The notes under the pieces are model-generated. The model saw only the letters and a program-made list of their open reading frames with translations, was not told where the DNA came from and ran no database searches. The position numbers and the translations under genes were made by a program. A DNA stretch of 54,228 nt. Origin: Streptacidiphilus sp. ASG 303 (GTDB lineage Bacteria > Actinomycetota > Actinomycetes > Streptomycetales > Streptomycetaceae). Below are positions 43,149 to 52,120 of this stretch, piece by piece. Position 1 is the stretch's first letter. The number at the start of each line of letters is the position of its first letter. Where the stretch lies: positions 1-54,228 of the forward strand of contig NZ_JAJLRA010000035.1 of the NCBI RefSeq assembly GCF_020991365.1. The letters are read 5' to 3'.

Positions 43149-46100
43149 CGGACGGCCTCCCGGCGGGGGATCACGAAGACGACGGCGACGGGGAACAGGT
43201 GCGACCGCAGGTCGCGGTAGCGGGCGGCGACGGCGGCGAGTTCGCGCTCGCGCTCGGCGGACAGGCCCTGCAGGCGGTGCTGCCAGCGCTCGCGGTCCGC
43301 GGCGTACTGGCGCTGTTCGGGGCCGGTGAGCTCGCGGGCGCCGAACAGGGCCATCTGGCCGCCGTCCTCGCCCTCCTCGCGGAGCTTGGCGCGCAGCATG
43401 CCCTCGAAGCGGTCGAGGGTGGCGTGCACGCGGCGCTCCTCCTCCTCGCGGCGCTGGCGCAGGGCGTTGACGAGGGAGTCGCCGCGCTCCTTGGCGCGGG
43501 CCTCCAGGGAGGCGTGCAGGCGCTGCCGGACGCGGGGCCAGCCGGCGCCGAGGCGGGCGCGCAGGTGCTCGGCGGCGGGCTTGCCGTCGGTGAGGGCGCG
43601 CTGCAGGACCTCGCGCTGGGTGTTGACGCTGTCCCAGCGGCGGATCCAGCCGTCGGGGCCGACCCAGCCGCCGGCGTGCAGCACCTCCTCATGGAGGCGG
43701 ACGCCGTCGGCGCCGACCATGACGTAGCGGGCGTAGGCGCCGGCGAGGACGGTCTCCAGCGCCGGGTCGTCGCTGACGACGGCGGTGACGCGGTGCAGGC
43801 CGACGCTGTCGGCGTTCCACACGGCGGCGCGCAGCAGGCGGGTGGACATGTCCACCAGCGGGTGCTTGAGGTGGGCGAGGACGACGTCGTCGCGGCCCTG
43901 CGCGGCGACGCGCGCGTCGAAGGTGACCGGCCGCTGCTCCTCGGGGCGCAGGCGGTGGGCGAGGCCGCGGGTGGCGCGCTCCCAGGAGCCGGTGAGCGGG
44001 GGCACCTCGAACAGGGAGCCGGCGGGATCGGTGCCGCCGGTGCCGCGGGTGTCCTCGGGCCCGGGGTCCGCGTGCCCGGGGTCCTCGGACTCGTCGAGGA
44101 GCAGGTCGAGGCGGTCGTCGACGACGGGGCGCAGCGGCTGCTGGCGGTCGAGCTCGAGCGCGGTGTCGACGACGCGGCGGATGTTCCCGGGGGTGATGCC
44201 GAGTTCCCCCACGGTGCGGTCGTACTGGGCGGTGAGGCGCCTGACCTGCTCGGTGACGTTCTGCTCGGCGGGGACGTTGCCGCCGGTGGCGCGGCCCTTG
44301 ATCTCCTTGGCGCGGGCGTTCTCGATGTCGACGGGGCGCAGGTCGCCGGTCATGCGGCGCTGCACCGCGTCGGCGATGACGGCGTTGACCGAGCCGAGGT
44401 CCGCCTCCATGCGGGCGACCTTCCTGGCGACCCGGGAGAGGAACTCCAGGTCCGCCTCGTACGAGCCGGCTTCGGCGTGCTGCCAGTCGGCGCCGATGAA
44501 GTGGCGGATCTCGGGGTCGGTCCGCTGGCCCCAGCGGTCGATGCGGCCGATGCGCTGTTCGAGCTTGTTGGGGTTGAAGGGGATGTCGTAGTTGACCAGC
44601 CGGTGGCAGTGCCTCTGCAGGTCGATGCCCTCGGAGGCGGCGTCGGTGGCGATGAGGATGCGCACCCGGCCCTCCCCGTCGGCCGGGTCGGCCTGGAAGC
44701 CGAGGCGGACCTCCTCGCGCTCCTCGACGCCCAGTCCGCCGTGGAGCAGCGCGACGCGCCCCTCGTCGGCGAGGCCCTCCTGGCGGAGCAGGCCGTGCAG
44801 CCAGGTCTGGGTGTCGCGGTACTCGGTGAAGACGACGACCCGCTCGTTGGTCCAGTGCCTCCCGTCGGGGCGGCAGACGGCCCTGAGGTAGTCGATCAGG
44901 GCGTGGGCCTTGGAGTCGGCGGCGGCCTCGTGGGTGAGGGCCCAGCGCTCCATCTCGCGCAGCAGACCGGTCTCCTCGTCGTCGGAGCCGGGGGTGAGGC
45001 GGGTGGTGCGGCCGAGGGCGTCGTCCTCGGCGTCGGCGAGGGCGTCGTCGTCGAGGCCGCCGACGAAGTCCGCGAAGTCCTCCAGCCACTCGGGGACGTC
45101 GGCGGCCGCGGCGCGGCCCGCAGCGGAGCCTGCCGCGTCCAGGCCGGCCAGGTAGACCTGCACGGTGCGGGCGAAGGCGGCCGGGGAGGAGAAGAGGCGC
45201 TTCTTGAGCAGCAGGGTGACCAGGTCGGCGGCCCTGCGGCCGCCGCGGGCCTGCGGGGACATGCGCCGCCGGCGCAGCTCTGCGTACGCGCCGAGCAGCT
45301 GGTGGACGCGCCGCTCGGCGTCGGTGTAGTCGACCACGATCTCGGCCGTGCGGCGGGTGCGGAAGCGCGCGCTGCCGTCGGCGTTGGTGACGGCGCTCTT
45401 CAGCCGCCGCACGACGGTGTCGTCCAGGGCCGCCCGGTCGGGCTCGACGCCGCGGGCGAAGCGCTGGTCGTCGATGAGCTCCAGCAGGGCGGTGTAGGAC
45501 TCCTGGTAGCCGTTGTGCGGGGTGGCGGAGAGGAACAGCCGGTGCTCGAAGTGCGGAACGAGGCGGCGGATGAGCCTGGTCTGCTGGGAGTCGACGGCGT
45601 AGACCTGCTTGGGGGCGGCCGGGGCGACGTGGTGGGCCTCGTCGAGGATCAGCAGGTCGAAGAAACGGCGCTCGGCCCCGTCCTGTCCGCCCTCGGCTTC
45701 ACGGCCCGGGCCGCCGGCGGGCAGGACCTCGTCCAGCAGCCGCTGGGCCTTGGCGCTGCGCAGCCAGGGCAGCGAGACGACGGTCAGCGGGTGGACCCGG
45801 AAGGGGTTGGCGGCGGTGCCGTGGGTGCGGCGCAGCTCGGCGCAGAGCGCGGAGTCGACGACGGTGAAGTCGAGGCCGAACTTCTCGGCGAGCTCGTCGC
45901 GCCACTTGAGGGTGAGGCCGGCCGGGCAGACGACCATGATGCGGCGGGCCCGGCCGCGCAGCAGCAGCTCCTGGGCGACCAGGCCGGCCTCGACGGTCTT
46001 GCCGAGGCCGACGTCGTCGGCGAGCAGCAGGTTGACGCGGGGTGCGCCGACGGCGCGGGAGACCGGCTCCAGCTGGTAGGGCTCGACGGCGACGCCGGAG

Positions 46101-46501
46101 CGGAACGGGGCCTGGAGGGTGCGGGCGTCGGCGGAGGTGACGGCGGACCAGCGGACGGCGTCGAGGAAGGCGGCGAGGCGCTCCGGCGGGTCGTACCGGC
46201 CGAGGGAGACGTCGGGCAGGGAACCGGCGGGCAGGACGCGGCGGCCGGGCTCGACCTCCCAGATCACCGACAGGGTCTCGCCGTAGCGGCCGTCGGCGAC
46301 GGACTGGAGCTGGACGAGCGTGGCCGCGGGGGAGGCGGTCCCGGAGCTGTCGGCCGGGCTGCCGCCGGGGGCGGAGCGGCCGGGGGCCGGTTCGACGCGG
46401 GAGACGACCCAGCTCTGGCCCCGCACCTCGACGAGGGCGCCCTCCTCGGGAAGCGGCTCGGACACCGTGCCACCGCCCCTGGTCGTCGTCTCCCCTGCCA
46501 C
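43145..46501 (-). CDS. drmD: DrmD, DISARM SNF2-like helicase
   Basis: A protein of about 1118 residues. The Snf2/SF2 motor has Walker A DDVGLGKT at 162–169, the DEAH box at 287–290 (LLILDEAHHV), SATPHNG, and the C-terminal motifs TDAASEGIDLQ and EQRIGRIDRWGQ. DrmD with a drmMI-type methylase defines class 1 DISARM. Long charged helices fill the C-terminal third. Several GTG starts are possible; 46501 has GAAGGG 7 nt upstream, 46507 and 46465 are alternatives. It is the first gene of the drmD–drmMI pair; the shared island motif lies 138 bp upstream. Confidence 0.92.
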   Translation of the reverse strand: MAGETTTRGGGTVSEPLPEEGALVEVRGQSWVVSRVEPAPGRSAPGGSPADSSGTASPAATLVQLQSVADGRYGETLSVIWEVEPGRRVLPAGSLPDVSLGRYDPPERLAAFLDAVRWSAVTSADARTLQAPFRSGVAVEPYQLEPVSRAVGAPRVNLLLADDVGLGKTVEAGLVAQELLLRGRARRIMVVCPAGLTLKWRDELAEKFGLDFTVVDSALCAELRRTHGTAANPFRVHPLTVVSLPWLRSAKAQRLLDEVLPAGGPGREAEGGQDGAERRFFDLLILDEAHHVAPAAPKQVYAVDSQQTRLIRRLVPHFEHRLFLSATPHNGYQESYTALLELIDDQRFARGVEPDRAALDDTVVRRLKSAVTNADGSARFRTRRTAEIVVDYTDAERRVHQLLGAYAELRRRRMSPQARGGRRAADLVTLLLKKRLFSSPAAFARTVQVYLAGLDAAGSAAGRAAAADVPEWLEDFADFVGGLDDDALADAEDDALGRTTRLTPGSDDEETGLLREMERWALTHEAAADSKAHALIDYLRAVCRPDGRHWTNERVVVFTEYRDTQTWLHGLLRQEGLADEGRVALLHGGLGVEEREEVRLGFQADPADGEGRVRILIATDAASEGIDLQRHCHRLVNYDIPFNPNKLEQRIGRIDRWGQRTDPEIRHFIGADWQHAEAGSYEADLEFLSRVARKVARMEADLGSVNAVIADAVQRRMTGDLRPVDIENARAKEIKGRATGGNVPAEQNVTEQVRRLTAQYDRTVGELGITPGNIRRVVDTALELDRQQPLRPVVDDRLDLLLDESEDPGHADPGPEDTRGTGGTDPAGSLFEVPPLTGSWERATRGLAHRLRPEEQRPVTFDARVAAQGRDDVVLAHLKHPLVDMSTRLLRAAVWNADSVGLHRVTAVVSDDPALETVLAGAYARYVMVGADGVRLHEEVLHAGGWVGPDGWIRRWDSVNTQREVLQRALTDGKPAAEHLRARLGAGWPRVRQRLHASLEARAKERGDSLVNALRQRREEEERRVHATLDRFEGMLRAKLREEGEDGGQMALFGARELTGPEQRQYAADRERWQHRLQGLSAERERELAAVAARYRDLRSHLFPVAVVFVIPRREAVR

Positions 46502-46638
46502 GTCCACACCCTTCGCCGCGTGTCCTCGTGCCGCCCGGCCCGCGCCTTCGTGTGCGGGCGTGCGGCGGCGCCGCCCCGACTGTACGCGCCCGAACGGGCG
46601 AGTCGGAGCTGACGTGACATTAGCAGAAACGGCTTTTC

Positions 46639-46654
46639 GTTGACACAGTTCACA
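46639..46654. promoter_or_regulatory. Shared island motif, copy 4 (upstream of drmD)
   Basis: GTTGACACAGTTCACA on the plus strand, 138 bp upstream of the drmD start. On the minus strand its GTCAAC half is followed 16 bp later by TAATGT, which could serve as −35 and −10 elements of the drmD promoter. Confidence 0.65.
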
Positions 46655-46719
46655 TGAGAAAGGTGGGGCCGATCGGGCCAGGGACCGGGGACCGGGGATC
46701 GGGAACCAGACCGCGCCCC

Positions 46720-48252
46720 TCAGGAACGCGGCCGGACGACGCGGACGAGCCGCTCGACCCGGTCGAGCAGCGCCGCCACCTCCCGGTGGGCCGGATCGCC
46801 GGGCGGCAGCAGACGGTCCTGGTCGTCACGCAGAGCGGCCAGTTCGCTCCGGGCACCGTCCAGGTCGCCCGTGCCAGCCAGCAGGCGGGCGATCTCACGC
46901 CGGGTGCCGAGCACGTCCGGCGACCCGGTCCCCAGGGCGCTGCGCTGCTGCGGCAGCAACGCGCGGAACTCCGCCAACGCCTCGGCCGAACGCCCCAGAC
47001 CGGCCAGACAGCGCGCCGCACCGGCCCGGCAGGCCAGCAGGTCGGCACCGGCGGCCGTCCCCGCGGCGGCACCGGACGCGAGCAGCCGGTCCCCCAGCTC
47101 CCGGTAGCCGTCGTGGGCCTGCTGGAGCTCCCCCGACTCTACGAGCAGCCCCAACAGGGCGAGGCGCCGGGCGACCGTCTCCGGGCGGGTGTCGGCACGG
47201 CCACCGAGGCTCTGCTGCAGCAGAGCCGCCGCCTGGGAGTAGCGCCCCTCCCGGGCGAGCCGCCGGGTACGGGCGAGCAGCTCGGTGCTGCGCTTGGGAT
47301 CGGGGGCGGGCCCGGGCACAGCAGCAGCACTGCGGACGGTCTGCGGTGCGGGGACGGCCGGCGGGACGGGCGGCCGCGCCGACGGCCCCCCCGCGTCACG
47401 CGCCGCCTTCACCGCCTGCGGTCCGTCCCCCTCGGCGGTCCAGGACTCCGCCAGTGCGCGGACCTCCGCCGCGGAGGCGGGCCGCGCGTCCGGGTCCTTC
47501 GCCATCAGGCGGGCGACCAGGTCGGCGAGGCCCTCCGGCAGGTCCGGGCGGTGCTCGCGCAGCGGGCGGGGCTCCTCGTTCGCGTGCCGGTAGACCAGTG
47601 CCATGGGGAGAGGGGCGGTGAACGGCGGCTCGCCTGCCAGCGCCTCGTACAGGACGCAGCCCAGGGCGTAGAGGTCACTGCGCGGCGTCGCCCGCTGCCC
47701 GAGGGCCTGCTCGGGCGAGATGAAGCCCGGCGTGCCGGGGGTGGCCCGGTCGGCGGTCAGCGGCGGCAGGCCGGGGTCCGGCTCCAGGGCGGCAGCGATG
47801 CCGAAGTCGAGCACCTTGACCGCACCGTCGGGGGCGACCATGAGGTTGCCCGGCTTGAGGTCCCGGTGCACCACGCCGTGCGCATGCGCGTGGGCGAGCA
47901 CCCCGGCGATCTGCACGGCCAGGCGGGCCGCCCGGTCCGCCGACAGCCGGCCCTCCGCGGCAAGCAGCTGGGCGAGCGTCCGGCCGCGGATCAGCTGCAT
48001 GACGAGGAACAGCCGGCGGTCGGGGAGCGTGCCCACGTCGTGGATCACGGGGACGCCCGGGTGCTCCAGCCTGGCGGTCAACCGCGCCTCGCGGACGAAC
48101 CTCGGCTCCGCCGTGCGGTCGCCGGGGCGCGGGATCATCAGCTTGACGGCGACCGGCCGGTCGAGGCGCTTGTCGTAGCCGCTCCAGACCTCGCCCATGC
48201 CGCCCCTGCCGAGCAGTGCGGTCAGCTCGTAGCGGCCCTCGATCTCCACCAT
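46720..48252 (-). CDS. Ser/Thr protein kinase with C-terminal TPR-like region
   Basis: A protein of 510 residues. The kinase domain (about 7–265) is complete: glycine loop GRGGMG, catalytic Lys in AVKL (K37), HRD at 129–131 followed by LKPGN, DFG at 149–151, and the SPEQAL activation end. A proline-rich linker (about 290–320) leads to helical repeats of about 35 residues (REGRYSQAAALLQQSLGG, ESGELQQAHDGYRELGDRLL, GRSAEALAEFRALLPQ) that look like TPRs. There is no transmembrane segment, unlike most PknB-type kinases. The start is ATG 48252. The second kinase gene lies 46 bp upstream on the same strand, so they are probably one operon. Target unknown. Confidence 0.88.
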   Translation of the reverse strand: MVEIEGRYELTALLGRGGMGEVWSGYDKRLDRPVAVKLMIPRPGDRTAEPRFVREARLTARLEHPGVPVIHDVGTLPDRRLFLVMQLIRGRTLAQLLAAEGRLSADRAARLAVQIAGVLAHAHAHGVVHRDLKPGNLMVAPDGAVKVLDFGIAAALEPDPGLPPLTADRATPGTPGFISPEQALGQRATPRSDLYALGCVLYEALAGEPPFTAPLPMALVYRHANEEPRPLREHRPDLPEGLADLVARLMAKDPDARPASAAEVRALAESWTAEGDGPQAVKAARDAGGPSARPPVPPAVPAPQTVRSAAAVPGPAPDPKRSTELLARTRRLAREGRYSQAAALLQQSLGGRADTRPETVARRLALLGLLVESGELQQAHDGYRELGDRLLASGAAAGTAAGADLLACRAGAARCLAGLGRSAEALAEFRALLPQQRSALGTGSPDVLGTRREIARLLAGTGDLDGARSELAALRDDQDRLLPPGDPAHREVAALLDRVERLVRVVRPRS

Positions 48253-48301
48253 CACCCCGGCATCGTAGGAGACGGGGCCGGCGGGGCGCGGACGGACCGG
48301 G

Positions 48302-49255
48302 TCAGTCGCGGTGGGGCGCCATGGGGTGCCGGAAGGGGTGGCGGGGGTCGCACGGCGGCGCGGGCCGCAGAAGCAGTTCGGCGGGCAGCGGGGCGGGCAG
48401 GAACGCGGCCAGGCGGGTGTAGACGGCGGCCGCGTCGGCGGGCCGGTCGGCGGGCTCCTTGGCCAGCAGGGCCAGCACGAGGGCCTCGATCTGCTCGGGC
48501 ACGTCCTCGCGGAGCTCGCGCAACGGCACGGGGGCCTCGTACAGGTGGCGGCCGGCCACCAGGGCGTGCCGGTCGTCCTCCAGGAACAGCGGAGTGCCGA
48601 CGAGCATGTGGTGGAGCAGGCAGCCGAGGGCGTACAGGTCGCTGCGGTGGTCCAGTTCGCGGCTGCCGCCGAGCAGTTCGGGCGAGGCGTAGAGCTGGTT
48701 GCCGACGCTGTCGGCGGTCGCGGTCAGCGGGGTGACGCCGTCGCCGAGCAGCTTGACCAGGCCGAAGTCGAGGATCGCGAGCACGCCGTTGCGCCGGACC
48801 ATCACGTTGTCCGGCTTGAGGTCGCGGTGGACGAGGCCCCGGGCGTGGGCGGCCGTGAGCCCGGCGCACAGCTGGGCGCCGACCGCGGCGGCCGTGTCCA
48901 CGTCGAGCCGCTCCTGCTCCGCGAGGAGGTCGCCGAGCGGCATCCCGTCGAGCAACTGCATCACCAGGTAGCAGACACCGTCCTGCTCCCCCGCGTCGTG
49001 CACCGCCGCCACGTTGGGGTGGTCGAGGCAGGCGGCGGCCTTCGCCTCGCGCTCGAACCTGCGCAGCACCAGTCCGCGGTCGCAGCCCTGGGCGAGGACC
49101 TCGGCAGCGATGGTCTTGACCGCCACCGTGCGTTCCAGGTGGCGGTCCCGGGCCCGCCACACCTGGCCCATGGCGCCGCGGCTGACCGGGGCGAGCAGCT
49201 CGTAGCGCCGGCCGTGGCCGAGCGTGTCCCCGACGCGGGGCAGGGGGACCTGCAC
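48302..49255 (-). CDS. Ser/Thr protein kinase, kinase domain only
   Basis: A protein of 317 residues from the GTG at 49255, which has GGAGG five bases upstream. The frame stays open much further upstream, but that part is repetitive (arginine–threonine repeats) and not coding-like. The kinase domain is complete: SRGAMG glycine loop, K47, HRDLKPDN (H143, D145), DFG at 163–165 and ASPELLGG. It ends soon after the C-lobe (RLAAFLPAPLPAELLLRP…), with no sensor domain or membrane segment. It is divergent from the RelE–helicase gene and precedes the TPR kinase in the same operon. Confidence 0.87.
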   Translation of the reverse strand: MQVPLPRVGDTLGHGRRYELLAPVSRGAMGQVWRARDRHLERTVAVKTIAAEVLAQGCDRGLVLRRFEREAKAAACLDHPNVAAVHDAGEQDGVCYLVMQLLDGMPLGDLLAEQERLDVDTAAAVGAQLCAGLTAAHARGLVHRDLKPDNVMVRRNGVLAILDFGLVKLLGDGVTPLTATADSVGNQLYASPELLGGSRELDHRSDLYALGCLLHHMLVGTPLFLEDDRHALVAGRHLYEAPVPLRELREDVPEQIEALVLALLAKEPADRPADAAAVYTRLAAFLPAPLPAELLLRPAPPCDPRHPFRHPMAPHRD

Positions 49256-49737
49256 ACTGACCTCCGTACGACGGATGCGGTGGAAGGCCCGCACCTCGTG
49301 CGGCGGGGCGGCTGCGATTGTGCCACGGCCCCGCCGGGCCGCGGCCCGGCGCTCGGAGGCGAGGCGGACGGCGGCGCGCCCGGAGGCCCGGGCGGTACCG
49401 ACGGCTGCCGTCGGGGACACGGGGCACCCCGACCGGTGGGGAGCGGTCCGCCGTGAGTACGCCCAGCCGCGCATCGGGCCTCGGCCGGGCCCGCACAGTT
49501 CCTTCCGGGTCCGGGTCCGGGTCCGGGTCCGAGTCCGGGGACATGGGCGGTGGATGCGGGCGCCACAGGCGGAGTGGTCCGAAATCAACCGGTACATGCC
49601 GCGACTACGGGCACCGCTGCTCCGATAGGGACATCTGTGATCACGGTCGACGGCTCCATGCCGCTACGGTGCCGTCACCGGGTCACGCGGCCGCACGGCA
49701 CCGGGGACCGCACGGCACTCGCGAAGGAGGGGCTCGT
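49256..49737. other. Divergent intergenic region, kinase / RelE–helicase
   Basis: About 480 bp without a supported gene. It must carry the promoters of the kinase operon (minus) and of the helicase gene (plus). It contains the hexamer repeat at 49505–49540. The shared island motif is absent here. Confidence 0.55.
49505..49540. repeat. Tandem CCGGGT hexamer repeat
   Basis: Four exact copies of CCGGGT followed by CCGAGT and CCGGGG. On the minus strand it would encode alternating Arg-Thr, but upstream of the best kinase start. It is probably a slippage-prone simple repeat. Confidence 0.9.
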
Positions 49738-51939
49738 ATGCCGACGTTGGGGATCCACAAGGACTTCATGAAGGAGTTCGCGCTGCTGGAGAGGCCCGTG
49801 CAGAAGCGGGTCGCCGAGGCGTTCGAGAAGTTCGAGCACTCCTCGTTCGCGGGGCAGCACCTGGAGAAGCTGGAACGGGCCCGCGACCCGCGCATCCGCA
49901 CCATCAGGATCACACAGTTCCATCGCGGTGTGGTGCTCGCTCCGGAGAGCGGCGACTGCTACCTGCTGTTGCGGGTCATGCCGCACGACGACGCCATCGC
50001 CTGGGCGCTCAAGCAGCGGGCCTCGGTCAACACGGCCACCTCGGGCATCGAGATACGCGACGACGTCGCCCTGGAGCGCGCGGCCACCGGACTGGCCGCA
50101 GTGGCAGGCGACGGCGGGCAGCCGCCGCTGTTCGCCGGCGTCTCCGACGCCGATCTGCGGCGCCTGGGCATCGACGACACCATCCTCCCGCTCGCCCGGC
50201 ACATCACCTCCGTGGACCTGCTGGACTCCCTCCAGAACGTCCTGCCCGAGCACCAGTACGACGTGCTCATGGGTCTGGCCACCGGCATGACCCCGGAGGA
50301 GGTGTACCGGGAGACGGTGCAGAACAGACCGACCACCGGGCCCGACACGACCGCAGCGACCGCCGGCGTCCCTGTCGGCCGGCCGGCCGACGCCTTTGCG
50401 ACCGCGATGGCCCGTTCGCAGGACCGCATCGCCCTGGTCTCCGGCCCCGCCGAGCTCATGGATCTGCTCGAGCGGCCCTTCGACGCCTGGCGCGTCTTCC
50501 TCCACCCGAGCCAGCACCGGATCGCCCACCGCCCCTCCTACAACGGACCCGCACGCGTCACCGGCGGACCGGGCACCGGCAAGACCGTGGTCGCCCTCCA
50601 CCGCGCCGCCGGCCTCGCCGCCCGGCTTCCCGAGGACACCCCCGACGGTGCCGTCCTGCTCACCACCTTCACCCGCGACCTGGCCGCCGAACTGGAACGC
50701 AGCCTGGACCTGCTGGTCACCGACCCCGCGCAGCGGCGCCTCATCCGGGTGGCCAACGTCGACGCCCTGGCCAACCAGGTGGTGCGCGAGCACCGCGGCA
50801 CCGCCCGGCTCGGCGTCCTGACCGACCACCGCGAGATCACCACCCGCTGGGGACGGGTGACCCGACGTCTGGACCTGGACCTCACCGACGTCTTCCTGGA
50901 CCAGGAGTGGCGCCACGTCGTCCTCGCCCAGGACCTCACCTCGGCCGAGGAGTACCTGCGGGCCCCGCGACCCGGCCGGGGCCGGGCCCTGGGGCCGCTC
51001 AAGCGAGCCCAGGTGTGGCGGGCGGTGGCCTCCTTCACCGAGGAGCTGCGCCGCGAGGGGCTGTGGACCTTCCTGCAGATCTGCGCCGAGGCCGCCCGCA
51101 TTCTCGACGAACGCGCTGCCGGCGGTACCGGACGCCCCTTCCGGCACGTCGTGGTCGACGAGGCCCAGGACCTCCATCCGGCCCAGTGGCGGCTGCTGCG
51201 TGCAGCCGTCGCCCCGGGCCCCGACGACCTGTTCATCGCCGGCGACACCCACCAGCGCATCTACGGCAACAAGGTCTCCCTGCGCAGCCTGGGCATCACC
51301 GTCACCGGGCGCTCGTCCCGCCTGCGCATCAACTACCGCACCACTCAGGAGATCCTGCGCTGGTCGACGGCGCTGCTGACCGGTACCCGCGTGGACGACA
51401 TGGACGACGGCCAGGAGCACCTGACCGGCTACCGCTCGGTCTTCCACGGCGAGGGGCCCGAGGTGGCGGGATTCGCCACGAAGGCCGCCGAGATCGAGGC
51501 CCTGGTGGCCCGCATCGCCGCCTGGCGGAAGGCGGGCGTCGCCCCGGAGGAGATCGGCGTCTGCGCCCGGTTCGTCCAGCTGGGCCGGGACGCCGCCGAA
51601 GCCCTGCGCCGCGCGGGCATCCCCGCAGTGGTACTGGGCGCCGAGGCGGCCGGCCCCGACCGCGAGGGCGTGCGGATCGGCACCATGCACCGGATGAAGG
51701 GCCTGGAGTTCCGCTGCACGGCCGTGCTGGGCGTCGGCGAGGGAACCGTGCCGATGCGCAACGCCCTCACCCCGGTGGAGGTCGACCCCCTGCAGCACCA
51801 GGAGGACCTGCTGGGCGAACTCAGCCTGCTCTTCGTCGCCTGCACCCGGGCGCGTGAGGCCCTGTCGGTGACCTGGCACGGCAACCCCAGCCCGTTCCTG
51901 GCACCCGCCCTCGAACCCGCCCAGGCGGCCCGCGGGTAG
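49738..51939 (+). CDS. UvrD-family helicase with N-terminal RelE-like domain
   Basis: A protein of 733 residues. Residues 1–95 resemble RelE/ParE toxins: KDFMKEFALLERPVQKRVAE, GQHLEKLERARDPRIRTIRI, FHRGVVLAPESGDCYLLLRV and MPHDDAIAWA. A linker follows, then an SF1A helicase with Walker A GGPGTGKT at 276–283, VVVDEAQD at 471–478, AGDTHQRIYG, NYRTTQEI, GTMHRMKGLEF and FVACTRAREAL. RelE toxins are ribosome-dependent mRNA nucleases; here the domain is fused to a helicase, so it could act as a nuclease, an RNA-binding module or a vestigial fold. ATG 49738 has GAAGGAGGGG upstream. No antitoxin gene is adjacent. Confidence 0.85.
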   Translation: MPTLGIHKDFMKEFALLERPVQKRVAEAFEKFEHSSFAGQHLEKLERARDPRIRTIRITQFHRGVVLAPESGDCYLLLRVMPHDDAIAWALKQRASVNTATSGIEIRDDVALERAATGLAAVAGDGGQPPLFAGVSDADLRRLGIDDTILPLARHITSVDLLDSLQNVLPEHQYDVLMGLATGMTPEEVYRETVQNRPTTGPDTTAATAGVPVGRPADAFATAMARSQDRIALVSGPAELMDLLERPFDAWRVFLHPSQHRIAHRPSYNGPARVTGGPGTGKTVVALHRAAGLAARLPEDTPDGAVLLTTFTRDLAAELERSLDLLVTDPAQRRLIRVANVDALANQVVREHRGTARLGVLTDHREITTRWGRVTRRLDLDLTDVFLDQEWRHVVLAQDLTSAEEYLRAPRPGRGRALGPLKRAQVWRAVASFTEELRREGLWTFLQICAEAARILDERAAGGTGRPFRHVVVDEAQDLHPAQWRLLRAAVAPGPDDLFIAGDTHQRIYGNKVSLRSLGITVTGRSSRLRINYRTTQEILRWSTALLTGTRVDDMDDGQEHLTGYRSVFHGEGPEVAGFATKAAEIEALVARIAAWRKAGVAPEEIGVCARFVQLGRDAAEALRRAGIPAVVLGAEAAGPDREGVRIGTMHRMKGLEFRCTAVLGVGEGTVPMRNALTPVEVDPLQHQEDLLGELSLLFVACTRAREALSVTWHGNPSPFLAPALEPAQAARG

Positions 51940-52120
51940 TCGGCACGCCCACGGCCCCGCCCCCGTCCGGGACGGGGTCGCCGAGAATCAGGACGCGCCC
52001 GCCACCGTGCCGGCTCCCGTGTCCCGCAACCGGCGCACCCCCGCCCGGTCCACGTGCAGGGACAGCACATCCGACGCCCACTCGACGACTGCCCCGTGTC
52101 CACGTCCCCCATCGGGCACA

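Noticed and set aside
38610-43220. A 1536-codon open frame on the plus strand opposite drmMI, and similar long frames opposite drmD, shc, hpnE and drmB
   Set aside because: They are mirror frames produced by high GC content. Their translations are rich in Gly, Ala, Val and Gly-Asp runs with no motifs, while the opposite strand carries complete catalytic motifs.
38697-49255. A Pgl or BREX system, because a PglX-like methyltransferase and Ser/Thr kinases lie close together
   Set aside because: No pglZ, pglY or brxL-type gene is present, and the methyltransferase is coupled to a drmD-type helicase, with drmABC nearby. DISARM explains the set better.
49505-49597. An N-terminal extension of the second kinase with arginine–threonine repeats
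   Set aside because: It comes from the hexamer repeat and non-coding sequence. A GTG with a good ribosome site exists just before the kinase domain.
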